DNA of 64,000 nt, taken from positions 460,615 to 524,614 of the forward strand of contig NZ_JAKNTA010000004.1 of NCBI RefSeq assembly GCF_022288725.1. The letters are read 5' to 3'. Within the stretch, counting starts at the first letter, position 1, and each line of letters begins with the position of its first letter. The notes under the pieces were generated by a model. The model worked only from the letters and a program-made list of their open reading frames with translations, did no database searches and had not been told where the DNA came from. Positions 1-8,343 of the stretch are shown here, piece by piece. The stretch is from Kitasatospora sp. A2-31. GTDB lineage: Bacteria > Actinomycetota > Actinomycetes > Streptomycetales > Streptomycetaceae. The position numbers and the translations under genes were made by a program.

Positions 1-1
1 G

Positions 2-3000
2 GCGAAGGGCACGCCGGCCATGCTCGCGGGGCTGGCGCGCGGTACCACCGGTTGGGGCGCGGAAGTCGTGGAGGGCTTCCGCACGCTGGCGTGGACGCAG
101 CACGCCGCGCACGTCCGCCTCGACCGGCCGCTGACCGCCGACCTGCGCGACCCGGTGGCACTCGCGCGGCTCGGGACCGCGCACGACCCGTTCGCGCACC
201 TGCCCGACTTCCGCGCCCCCGGGCGTTCGGGCGCGGCCGGGCAGGGCGGGCGGTACGACCTGGGCACGGCCGTGACGTTCCTCCGCCCGCTGCAGACCTT
301 TCCGCAGCGCGGGGTGACCCCGGCCGCGGCGGCGCCGGGCGATCCCGCTCCCGCCGGCACCCGGGCCCACACCTTCGACCCGTTGCACGAGGAACTGCCG
401 CTCTACGGCGCGGACGGGCTGCCGGTCGACCCGGTCGCCTTCGCCGTGGACCCGGCCGCCGCCTTCGGGCCGGAGCGCTCCTTCGTGGTGCGGCGCGCCG
501 GAGTGCCGCTCGCGCTGGCCCCGGCCCGCGGCGGCGGGGACGGCCGACCGGACAACGGCGGCCGGGGACCGGGAGCCGCTGCGGACGCCGAGCCCGAGGA
601 GGACTTCGCCTTCGGCACGCCCGAGCCGGCGACCGGGCTGCACCCGACGGAGGGGATGCGCGTCCTGGACCCGACGGTGTTCCGGCGGCCCGCCGAGCAC
701 TTCACGGTGTCGGCGCTCTGGTACCCGGACGCCGCTCCCGGCTCTGCCACCGGCCCGGTCGCACCGGTCCGGCTGGGAGCGATCGCGACCTCGCTGCTGC
801 CCGACACCGGGCGGGCCTTCCGCACCGACCGGCCGCTCGGCGGAGCCGGCCGGCTGGTGGTGCGCATCGAGACCGGCCGCCCCGAGCCGCTGCCCGGCTG
901 GGCCGGCCTCGGCACCGCCGACGCCGGCCGGTTCCCCGCCTGCGAGCTCGTCGTGCGTGACGACCGGCCGCCGCGCGCCGCCCGGCACGGCGGGGTGCCC
1001 TCGGTCGCCGGCCGCTACGCGGGCGCGGTGACCGTCCACCTGCCGGAGGTCTTCGTCTGGCCCGGCCGGCCGGTCGACCTGCTGGTCGCCGCCGACGGTT
1101 CGACGTACCGGGCCGAACCTCCGGCGGCGGGCGGCCCGCCCGGCCGGGGGCGGCTCGCCCGTGCCTCGGACGGCCAGGCCTGGCCGTCCGCCGGGCCCGC
1201 CCGCCCGGTGACCTGGCCCTACCGGCCCGACGGCGGCGTGCACCGGGTGCGCGGGCTCGCGGTGGCCGACCGCACCCGGTTCACCGGGCTGCCCGGCTTC
1301 GTCGTGGAGGTCCACGAGCTCGCGGCCGTCCCGCAGCTGGCCGGCGCCCTGGTGACCGCCGACACCCCGGTGACGGAGGAACACCGGGCCCGCCTCGCCG
1401 TGCCGGCCGGACTCACCGACTGGCCGGCCTTCACCTTCCTGCCGAGCCGCGACGCCGTCGCCGACCGGATCCCGGTCGAGCGGACCGTGCTGGTCGCCCT
1501 GGAGATCCGCCCGGCCGCCCTGCCCGGCCCGGGGGAGGCGCCCGCGGTCTGGCCGATGTCGGAACTGGTCGTCACCGACCGGGCCGGCGGCGCACTGCTC
1601 GCCTACCTGCCCGAGGCCGATCCGGTGGCGGACGGCGACGGCGCCCCGGTCGCACGGTTCGCGCTCGCCGCCGACGGCTCCGGATGGACGATGCCCGGCG
1701 GGCTGCGGCCCGGAGCCCCCGGGATGCTGCCGCCGGGCTCGGTGCCCGCCCGGGCGGCGCAGGGGCAGGTCCTGCCGCTGGAGGGCGCGGTGCCGCTGCG
1801 CCGCCGCCGCGTCGTGCACGGCCCCGCGCGCTCCGGGGAGTTGGGGGTCGACCCGGCCCGCGGCGTGTTCTGCCTGGCACCGGACGACCCGCTGGTCGCC
1901 CTCCCGCCGGCCGACCGCGACCTCACCGTCGACTACATCGAGGCCTTCGGCGGACCGGTCGGCGCCCGCGGCGTCCGGACGGCGCCGGGCGCGGCGGAGG
2001 ACGGCGCGGCCGCGCCCACCCGGATCGTCTCCGCCGCGGGCGACGCCGCGGTCCGGCTCCCGTTCGGCCGGATCCACCGCACTCCGGCCGAGGCGGTCGC
2101 CGCGGCGGAAGCACTGTGGGCGGCGACCCGGGCATCCGTCGACGAGGTCATCGAGATCGTCGACAGCGCGAGCTATGCCGGTCCGGTCACGCTCGACTTC
2201 GGGCGGCTCGGCCCCGTTGCGGCGGGGCTGCGCCGGCACGTCACCATCCGCGCCGGCGGCCCGGCCGGGGCGGCCCGGCCGTGCCTGCTGCCGGAGACAC
2301 CGGCCACCGGTGCCGCGCTCGTCACGGTGCGTGGCATGACCGGCCTCGGCGCCGTCGAGGCACTCTCCGTCGACCACGTCGTGCAGCTCTCGGGGCTACT
2401 GATCGGCGGCCGGATCCAGTTGACCGACGGCTTCCTGACGGCGTTGCGGCTGGACGCCTGCACGCTCGATGTGCCGTCCGGCGGCTCGCCGGAGGGCGAA
2501 GCCGACGGCCCGGCCGGCGAGGCCGCCGTCCGGTGGGACGACGCCGAGGCCGACCACCAGGCCGAACTCTCCTTCACCGCCTCGATCCTGGCCGGGGTCC
2601 GTACCGGTCCCGGGGTGGCGCTGGTGACCGGGACGGACTCGGTGCTCCACCGCACCGCCCCCGGACGGCGGCCCGGACTGGCCCTGGGCGGCCCGGACGC
2701 GCCCGGCCGGACCCGCGCGGAGGAGGCCGACGACTCGGCGGGCGACCGTCCGGCCCGGCTGGTCCGGCTGCGCCGGGTCACCGTGCTGGGCCGGCTGCGC
2801 GCCGAAGAACTGGAGGCGGACGAGGCGCTGCTCGCCGGCACGGCCGTCGTGGACGCCCGGCAGAGCGGCTGCCTGAGGTTCAGCCGGGTCGAGCCGGGAT
2901 CGGTGCTGCCGCGCCGCCACCGGTGCGTCCCCGCGGACGACGACCTCGCCCGCGGGGACACCGCGGCGCCGTCCTTCAAGTCGCTGCGGCCGCGGTCCGC

Positions 3001-3208
3001 ACTCTTCGCCGCGATCGGCGACGCCTCCTCGCCCCTCGTCCTCACCGCCTCCGGGTCCGGGGACGAAGTGGGCGCCTTCGCCGGCGGCCACAGCGGCCTG
3101 CGGCGCGCCAATCTCGCGGCCAAGCTGGCCGAGTTCCTGCCGGCCGGACTCCGACCGGTGATCGTCGTCGAGGACGGGGCCGTCGGCCGTCCTCCCGGGA
3201 CCGTCTGA
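2..3208 (+). CDS. eCIS baseplate/fibre-associated protein (5' partial)
   Basis: The frame is open from base 2, so the ATG at 20 is probably internal and the true start lies left of the window; 1062 residues are visible from that ATG. The N-terminal part contains ARGTTGW, a TQH stretch and DLRD, a pattern I associate with large tail or baseplate proteins encoded in contractile injection system clusters (family recall, not searched). Residues about 787-940 (for example SGLLIGGRIQLTDGFL) read like coils of a right-handed beta-helix, as in fibre or receptor-binding proteins. It ends 9 nt before the next gene, whose AAGGAG ribosome site lies in that gap, so the two are co-transcribed. A role at the baseplate or in fibre attachment is inferred from neighbours. 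Confidence 0.6.
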   Translation, partial: AKGTPAMLAGLARGTTGWGAEVVEGFRTLAWTQHAAHVRLDRPLTADLRDPVALARLGTAHDPFAHLPDFRAPGRSGAAGQGGRYDLGTAVTFLRPLQTFPQRGVTPAAAAPGDPAPAGTRAHTFDPLHEELPLYGADGLPVDPVAFAVDPAAAFGPERSFVVRRAGVPLALAPARGGGDGRPDNGGRGPGAAADAEPEEDFAFGTPEPATGLHPTEGMRVLDPTVFRRPAEHFTVSALWYPDAAPGSATGPVAPVRLGAIATSLLPDTGRAFRTDRPLGGAGRLVVRIETGRPEPLPGWAGLGTADAGRFPACELVVRDDRPPRAARHGGVPSVAGRYAGAVTVHLPEVFVWPGRPVDLLVAADGSTYRAEPPAAGGPPGRGRLARASDGQAWPSAGPARPVTWPYRPDGGVHRVRGLAVADRTRFTGLPGFVVEVHELAAVPQLAGALVTADTPVTEEHRARLAVPAGLTDWPAFTFLPSRDAVADRIPVERTVLVALEIRPAALPGPGEAPAVWPMSELVVTDRAGGALLAYLPEADPVADGDGAPVARFALAADGSGWTMPGGLRPGAPGMLPPGSVPARAAQGQVLPLEGAVPLRRRRVVHGPARSGELGVDPARGVFCLAPDDPLVALPPADRDLTVDYIEAFGGPVGARGVRTAPGAAEDGAAAPTRIVSAAGDAAVRLPFGRIHRTPAEAVAAAEALWAATRASVDEVIEIVDSASYAGPVTLDFGRLGPVAAGLRRHVTIRAGGPAGAARPCLLPETPATGAALVTVRGMTGLGAVEALSVDHVVQLSGLLIGGRIQLTDGFLTALRLDACTLDVPSGGSPEGEADGPAGEAAVRWDDAEADHQAELSFTASILAGVRTGPGVALVTGTDSVLHRTAPGRRPGLALGGPDAPGRTRAEEADDSAGDRPARLVRLRRVTVLGRLRAEELEADEALLAGTAVVDARQSGCLRFSRVEPGSVLPRRHRCVPADDDLARGDTAAPSFKSLRPRSALFAAIGDASSPLVLTASGSGDEVGAFAGGHSGLRRANLAAKLAEFLPAGLRPVIVVEDGAVGRPPGTV

Positions 3209-3217
3209 AGGAGCCGC

Positions 3218-6200
3218 ATGAAGGCCGATTTCTCCCGACTGCGCGTCGACGACCTGCCGGGGGACGAGTGGTTGCAGCAGCAGGGCCGGGTCTGGCTCGA
3301 CTCGGACTGGAACGAGGCCGCGCTCGCCCGTCTGCGCCGCCTCGAACACCACGTACGCGACCTGGTCGGCCGCCGGGGGCGTCCCGCGGCGGGGCGCGGG
3401 TTCCTGCTGGGCGACGGCGGGAACGGCGTGCTGACCATCGGCGGCGGTGCCGGAGCGGCCGGCCGCTTCTACCTCGACGGACTCCAGGCCGCCAACCCCG
3501 TTCCCACCACGTACGCGACGCAGCCGGACTACCCGAACGCCCCGCCGCTGCCGCTGCCGACCGGACCGGCCACCGGCTGGGAGCTCGTCGGCGACCTGGC
3601 CGGGGCACGGGCCGGGCACGGCTCGGCGCTGGTGCACACCGACCCGGACGACACGGAGGGCCACGGCATCGTCCTGGTCTGCGGCGGCACGGTCGCCGGA
3701 GCGGCCACCGCGACCGCGGAGCTGTTCCACCCGGACACGGCGGTCTGGTCGGGGACCGGGGCGATGACCACCGCCCGGACCGGCCATTCGGTCACCGACC
3801 TCTTCGACGGGAGGGTCCTGGTGGTCGGCGGGATCGGGCCCTCCGGGATCACTCTCGCGTCCGCGGAGATCTACGACGTCTTCGAGGGCACCTGGACGGC
3901 GGTGGCCGCGCCCGCGACGGCCCGTTCGGGCCACACCGCCACGCTGCTGAGCGACGGACGGGTGCTGGTCGCCGGCGGTCTCGGACCTGCCGCCGCTCCG
4001 CTCGGCGGCGCCCCCGGCACCGTCGGCGACCCTGTGGCCGGGGCCGAGATCTACGACCCGGACAGCGACACCTGGACCACGGCCGCCGCCATGACCGTAC
4101 CGCGCGGCCGCCACGCCGCCGTCCGGGTCGGCCGCAGCCCGGGCCCGGACCAGGTCCTGGTCTGCGGCGGGTTCCGCGGCGGAGCGGCCGTCGCGTCGGC
4201 CGAGATCTACCACGCCGCGGTCGACGAGTGGCGGGCCGTGCCCGACCTCGCCGAGGCGCGCACGGGGCACACGGCGACCGTGCTGAGCGGCGGCCGCGTC
4301 CTCGTCGTCGGCGGCGCCGCGGCCGAACAGCCGCTGAACTCCTGCGAGCTGTTCGACCTCGACGCCGGCGCCTGGCGGCCGGCGGCCCCGATGGCCGCCA
4401 ACCGCACCGGGCACGCCGCCGTGCGGCTGGCCGGCGGACAGGTCCTCGTGACCGGGGGGCACCGGGGGGACCGCCCGCTGGCCTCGACGGAGCGCTACGA
4501 TCCCGCCGCCAACCGCTGGACCGAAGGCAGCCCGCTGGCCGAGGCGTGCGCCTGGCACCAGGCCACCGTGCTCGACCACGGCTCCGTCCTGGTGAGCGGC
4601 GGGACCAGCGAACCGTCCCCGGTGATCGGCGCCGGCGGGGAGATCCCGACCACCGAACTGCTCGATCCGGTCGGGACCACCACGGCCGTCGCCTACCTGG
4701 AGGTCTGGCGACGGCTCGTCGGCTTCCTCCAGGAGGACCGCCGCGAGACCGCGCTCGGCGGGGCCGACACCACCGTTCAGCTGCGGACGGTGGCCCAGGT
4801 CAAGGTCGTGCGGGTGCCCGCCTCCCACCTGCCCGACGAGCTCGACTGCGAGCATGCCGCGGGCTACCTGCCGGACGACGGTGCCGGCCGGCTCTCCACC
4901 GTCGTCGCCGCGGCCGCGCCGGTGAGCGGCCCCTGCGACACCGCCGCGGACAGCGGGTACTCCGGACGGGAGAACCGCCTCTACCGGGTCGAGATCCACG
5001 ACTCCGGCGAGATGCTCGGTGCGCTGGCCCCCGGCGCCGTCCCGCTGGCCGCCGACGCCTCCGGCGGCCAGCGGGAACTGAGGGTCGGAAAGCTCACGGC
5101 GATCCAGCGGGCCGCCCTGCTGGTCGGCGGCTGGGAGCTGGTCGCCAGGTCCGCCTCCCCGGACGTGCGCGAGGTGGTGTCGATCGCCGAGGTCGACGCC
5201 ACCGGCAGGGTGCGGTTGAAGGCGCCGGTGCGGCACCTCTCCTACCCGGCGGCGGGCGGCGCGGCCCTGATCCCCCGGAGGGACGTCGCACGCCTCGCCG
5301 AACCCGCCGTGGCCGGGGCGCACTCGGTGCGACTGGTGCCGGGGGAGGGGCCGGGCCCCGCGGAGTCCGCGGCCGGCCGGCTGGCCCGCCGCGGCTGGTT
5401 CCTCCGCGACGGCGAGAGCTCCGAACCGGTGGTCGTGACGAGCTACGACCCGGTGACCGGCGTGGCCAACCTGGCCGACCCGATCCGTTCCTCGCAGTCG
5501 GTGAACGCCGAACTGGTGCCGCGCGCCCGCTACAAGTGGTCGGCGGAGAACGCGGGGTTCGCCACCGCGGTCACCGCGGTGCTGCGCTCGGACCTCACCG
5601 CGGCGACCACCACGGTGCGGGTCGGCAGCCTCGGGCGCGACCGGGCCGGACAGCTGCGGGTGGGGGACCTGGTGGAGATCGCCGGCGACTCCGACGAGCT
5701 CGGTCCGGGGCGTGGTCTGCTCTGCCGGATCGCCACCGATCCGGACCCGGACGCCCTCACCGTCACTCTGGACGCGGCGGACCCGCTGCTCGTCCCGGAA
5801 CGCAGCGCCGAGATCCGCGCGGACCACGTCGTGCTGCGCCGTTGGGACGGCATCGGGTTCGTCGGCCCGGAGGCGGTCGACCTCGGTGAGGGGGTGAAGA
5901 TCGGCTTCACCGGCTACGACTTCCGGGCGTCCTCCTACTGGTGGTTCACGACGCGGGCCCGCGACGGCTCGGTCGAGAGCCTGGACGGCGTTCCGCCGCA
6001 CGGCGTCCGGCGCCACCGCACGCCGCTCGCCGTCCTGCACTGGCGCAGCGACGACCGGGGCGGGGTCGTCCTGGAACGGATGGTCGAGTGCACGCCGGTG
6101 TTCGACCCGCTCACCGGCCTGCAGGCCCGGCACGTCGCCTACGACCCCCGCCGCACCGGACTCGGCGACACCGTTCAGGAGGCCATCGACGCGCTCGCCC

Positions 6201-7519
6201 CGCAGCACCACGCCCGGGTGGCGCAGAACGGCATCAGCTGGCGCAACGACCGGCCGCTACCGCTCACCCGGCTCAACGAGGGCCTCAGCGTGGACTTCAC
6301 CGAGCCGATGGCGGAGGCCACGCTCACCGACCGCACGGTCGAGCTCTGGTTGCACGTGCCGGACGACGACGACCCGCTGGTCCACGCGGTGCGGGTGCCC
6401 TGCACGGTCACGCCCGGCCGGCGGCAGCCGCCCCCGGCGGGGAGCCCTCGTCCGGCCGGAGCCGACCGGGTCACCTTCCGCCCCAGGACCCCGCTCGACC
6501 CCGTCCGCGTCGGACAGTGGCTCGGACGGTTGCGGGCGATCCAGGGCAGTGCGGCACTGCGCGCGGACGTCGTCCTGCACAGTGCGAAGATCCTCGACGC
6601 GGCGCGGAAGCAGCCGCTCGACGGTACGGCCTTCGGGCGGCTCGTCCAGCAGGGGTACGACACCGTGACCGCCCTGCGCCTGCCCTCCGGGAACGGCCGC
6701 CCCGGGGGTGACTTCGAGAGCTGGTTCTTCGTCGCCGCGCCGCCGGCGCCGGTCCGGGTCACCCGGCTCGACCCGCCGAACCGGGAGCCGGTGCCCCGCT
6801 TCCCGGACGCGGTCCACGTGATGTTCAGCAAGGACGTGCTCCTGGCCGACGTCAGGTCCGCCGGGACCGTCGTCGTGGCGGGGCCGAACGGTGCCGCGGT
6901 CACCGTCCGGGTCGACCCGTTCCCGTTCGACGCCGCCGTCGAGACGTGTTCGGGCATCACGGTCACCCCGGCCAACCCGAAGTGGGGCGGTCCGGGCAAG
7001 CACGTCCTGACCCTGTCGAACAGGATCCACGACGTCGACGGGCTCACGCTCGACGGCAAGCGCGACGGCACCTCGGCCGACTTCACCGCGACCTACTTCT
7101 TCCTCCCGCAGACCCCCGTGGAACCGGTGCCCGTCCGCGTCGCCAGTATCCGGCCACCGGACGGAGCGGAGTTGGAGCTGTTCCCGGCGGTCATCCGGGT
7201 CGACTTCACCAAGCTGGTGCGGTTGGACACCCTGAACAGGCAGACGGTGGAAGTGACGGAGACCAATCCGGACGACCCGCTCGGTCTCGGTGACGTGGAG
7301 GGCAGCCTGGTCCCGTTCGGGGAGGCCCGACCGGGCCTGGTCAAGGGCTTCACCTTTGCGCCCGCGGACCGCGACTCGCTCAGGTCGCCCGGGCTGTTCA
7401 CCCTCAGCCTGCGCCACGACCAGGGCTCGGTCATCATCGACGAGGACGGGCTGGTCCTCGTCGGGGACAACGAGGCGATTCCGTTCGACTCCGAGTTCAC
7501 CGTGCGGCCCGCGCAATGA
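3218..7519 (+). CDS. DUF6519 / seven-Kelch-repeat / Ig-like eCIS protein
   Basis: 1433 aa. The first 45 residues (MKADFSRLRVDD, then QQGRVWLDSDWNEA) match the DUF6519 pattern found in phage-tail-like clusters. Residues about 118-480 hold seven Kelch motifs of the form xxVLVxGG (GIVLVCGG, GRVLVVGG, GRVLVAGG, DQVLVCGG, GRVLVVGG, GQVLVTGG, GSVLVSGG), the number needed for a closed seven-bladed propeller. The C-terminal 450 residues contain three Ig-like/Big_5-like units with repeated xVDFT or xVMFSK strands. There is no signal peptide, as expected for a particle component. AAGGAG precedes the ATG. The stop overlaps the next start (ATGA). The likely role is a receptor-binding or baseplate-decorating protein; glycan binding by the propeller is speculation. 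Confidence 0.75.
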   Translation: MKADFSRLRVDDLPGDEWLQQQGRVWLDSDWNEAALARLRRLEHHVRDLVGRRGRPAAGRGFLLGDGGNGVLTIGGGAGAAGRFYLDGLQAANPVPTTYATQPDYPNAPPLPLPTGPATGWELVGDLAGARAGHGSALVHTDPDDTEGHGIVLVCGGTVAGAATATAELFHPDTAVWSGTGAMTTARTGHSVTDLFDGRVLVVGGIGPSGITLASAEIYDVFEGTWTAVAAPATARSGHTATLLSDGRVLVAGGLGPAAAPLGGAPGTVGDPVAGAEIYDPDSDTWTTAAAMTVPRGRHAAVRVGRSPGPDQVLVCGGFRGGAAVASAEIYHAAVDEWRAVPDLAEARTGHTATVLSGGRVLVVGGAAAEQPLNSCELFDLDAGAWRPAAPMAANRTGHAAVRLAGGQVLVTGGHRGDRPLASTERYDPAANRWTEGSPLAEACAWHQATVLDHGSVLVSGGTSEPSPVIGAGGEIPTTELLDPVGTTTAVAYLEVWRRLVGFLQEDRRETALGGADTTVQLRTVAQVKVVRVPASHLPDELDCEHAAGYLPDDGAGRLSTVVAAAAPVSGPCDTAADSGYSGRENRLYRVEIHDSGEMLGALAPGAVPLAADASGGQRELRVGKLTAIQRAALLVGGWELVARSASPDVREVVSIAEVDATGRVRLKAPVRHLSYPAAGGAALIPRRDVARLAEPAVAGAHSVRLVPGEGPGPAESAAGRLARRGWFLRDGESSEPVVVTSYDPVTGVANLADPIRSSQSVNAELVPRARYKWSAENAGFATAVTAVLRSDLTAATTTVRVGSLGRDRAGQLRVGDLVEIAGDSDELGPGRGLLCRIATDPDPDALTVTLDAADPLLVPERSAEIRADHVVLRRWDGIGFVGPEAVDLGEGVKIGFTGYDFRASSYWWFTTRARDGSVESLDGVPPHGVRRHRTPLAVLHWRSDDRGGVVLERMVECTPVFDPLTGLQARHVAYDPRRTGLGDTVQEAIDALAPQHHARVAQNGISWRNDRPLPLTRLNEGLSVDFTEPMAEATLTDRTVELWLHVPDDDDPLVHAVRVPCTVTPGRRQPPPAGSPRPAGADRVTFRPRTPLDPVRVGQWLGRLRAIQGSAALRADVVLHSAKILDAARKQPLDGTAFGRLVQQGYDTVTALRLPSGNGRPGGDFESWFFVAAPPAPVRVTRLDPPNREPVPRFPDAVHVMFSKDVLLADVRSAGTVVVAGPNGAAVTVRVDPFPFDAAVETCSGITVTPANPKWGGPGKHVLTLSNRIHDVDGLTLDGKRDGTSADFTATYFFLPQTPVEPVPVRVASIRPPDGAELELFPAVIRVDFTKLVRLDTLNRQTVEVTETNPDDPLGLGDVEGSLVPFGEARPGLVKGFTFAPADRDSLRSPGLFTLSLRHDQGSVIIDEDGLVLVGDNEAIPFDSEFTVRPAQ

Positions 7520-8343
7520 GGGCGGTGCGCGGCCGCGCTCCGCTCATCGGGCTGCTCGACCCGGCCGCGGACCGGTACCTGCGGGCCTGCGTCGAAGTCC
7601 TGCGGCGTACGCCGGGAACCGAGCTGATCGGCGCCTACCTGTACGGCTCCGGGGCGATCGGCGAGTTCCACCCCGGGCGCAGCGACGTCGACGTGGTGGC
7701 CGTGGTCGCAGGCCCGCTCCCGCGCGGGACGGCACTCGCGCTCGGCCAGCGGATCGCGGAGGAGCCGCGTCCGTTCGCCGTCAAGGGGATGGACCTGGTC
7801 GTGGTGACGGCAGCCACCGCGGTCGGACGCTTCCCCGTACCCAGGTACGAGCTGAAGCTGCTCACCTTCCACGGACGGGCCCGGACGGCGGAGGACGAAC
7901 CGGGCGGCGACCGGCGGCTGGTGATGCACTTCGCCTGCTGCCGCGACCACGGGATCACCCTGGCGGGCCCGCCCCCCGTCCAGGTCTTCGCCCCGGTGGA
8001 CCGCCGGACCTACCTGGGAGCGCTGCGGGCCGAGCTCTCGCTGCGCTGGATGCCCTCGCACTACCGGGTGCTCAACGCCTGTCGGGACTGGCGGTACGCC
8101 GCGGAGAGCGTCATCTGCTCGAAGGTCACGGGCGGCCGGTGGGCGCGCGAGCGGGTCGGCGACCCCTGGCTCGTGGACGCCGCACTGCAGTGGCAGATCG
8201 ACGGCGCTGGACCGGTCCTGGACCTGGTCGAGGTGGAGGAGTTCCTGGCCGAGACGGCCGGGCGCCTCGGCGCGGCCTCGGCACCGCCGGCGGTGGTCCG
8301 GCCCGGCACCGTGCCGCCCGGTGGAAGGGGAGCGGCGTGGTGA
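7516..8343 (+). CDS. Nucleotidyltransferase, ANT(3'')-like, inside eCIS operon
   Basis: 275 aa. Residues 43-59 (YGSGAIGEFHPGRSDVDVV) give the polymerase-beta nucleotidyltransferase signature: Gly44-Ser45 and the metal-binding Asp57/Asp59. The rest resembles aminoglycoside adenylyltransferases with a DUF4111-type C-terminal helical domain (ESVICSKVTGGRWA about 196-209). These enzymes transfer AMP to a hydroxyl of a small substrate. Here the gene overlaps both neighbours by 4 nt and sits between a particle protein and glycosyltransferases, so resistance is not the obvious job. It could be cargo that adenylylates a target, or it could modify a surface sugar. The fold assignment is firm; the substrate is unknown. 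Confidence 0.75.
   Translation: MRAVRGRAPLIGLLDPAADRYLRACVEVLRRTPGTELIGAYLYGSGAIGEFHPGRSDVDVVAVVAGPLPRGTALALGQRIAEEPRPFAVKGMDLVVVTAATAVGRFPVPRYELKLLTFHGRARTAEDEPGGDRRLVMHFACCRDHGITLAGPPPVQVFAPVDRRTYLGALRAELSLRWMPSHYRVLNACRDWRYAAESVICSKVTGGRWARERVGDPWLVDAALQWQIDGAGPVLDLVEVEEFLAETAGRLGAASAPPAVVRPGTVPPGGRGAAW

Noticed and set aside
1684..5889. 1401-codon plus-strand frame overlapping two eCIS genes
   Set aside because: Arg/Pro/Gly-rich text typical of the wrong frame in high-GC DNA; the alternate frames carry recognisable domains and ribosome sites.
2396..6211. 1271-codon minus-strand frame
   Set aside because: Antisense shadow of the DUF6519/Kelch gene; composition of GC-rich shadow frames and no ribosome site.
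7516..8343. Reading the nucleotidyltransferase as an antibiotic-resistance gene
   Set aside because: Only the general fold and the GS/DxD motif are shared with ANT enzymes; position inside an eCIS operon and overlaps with both neighbours argue against a resistance role.
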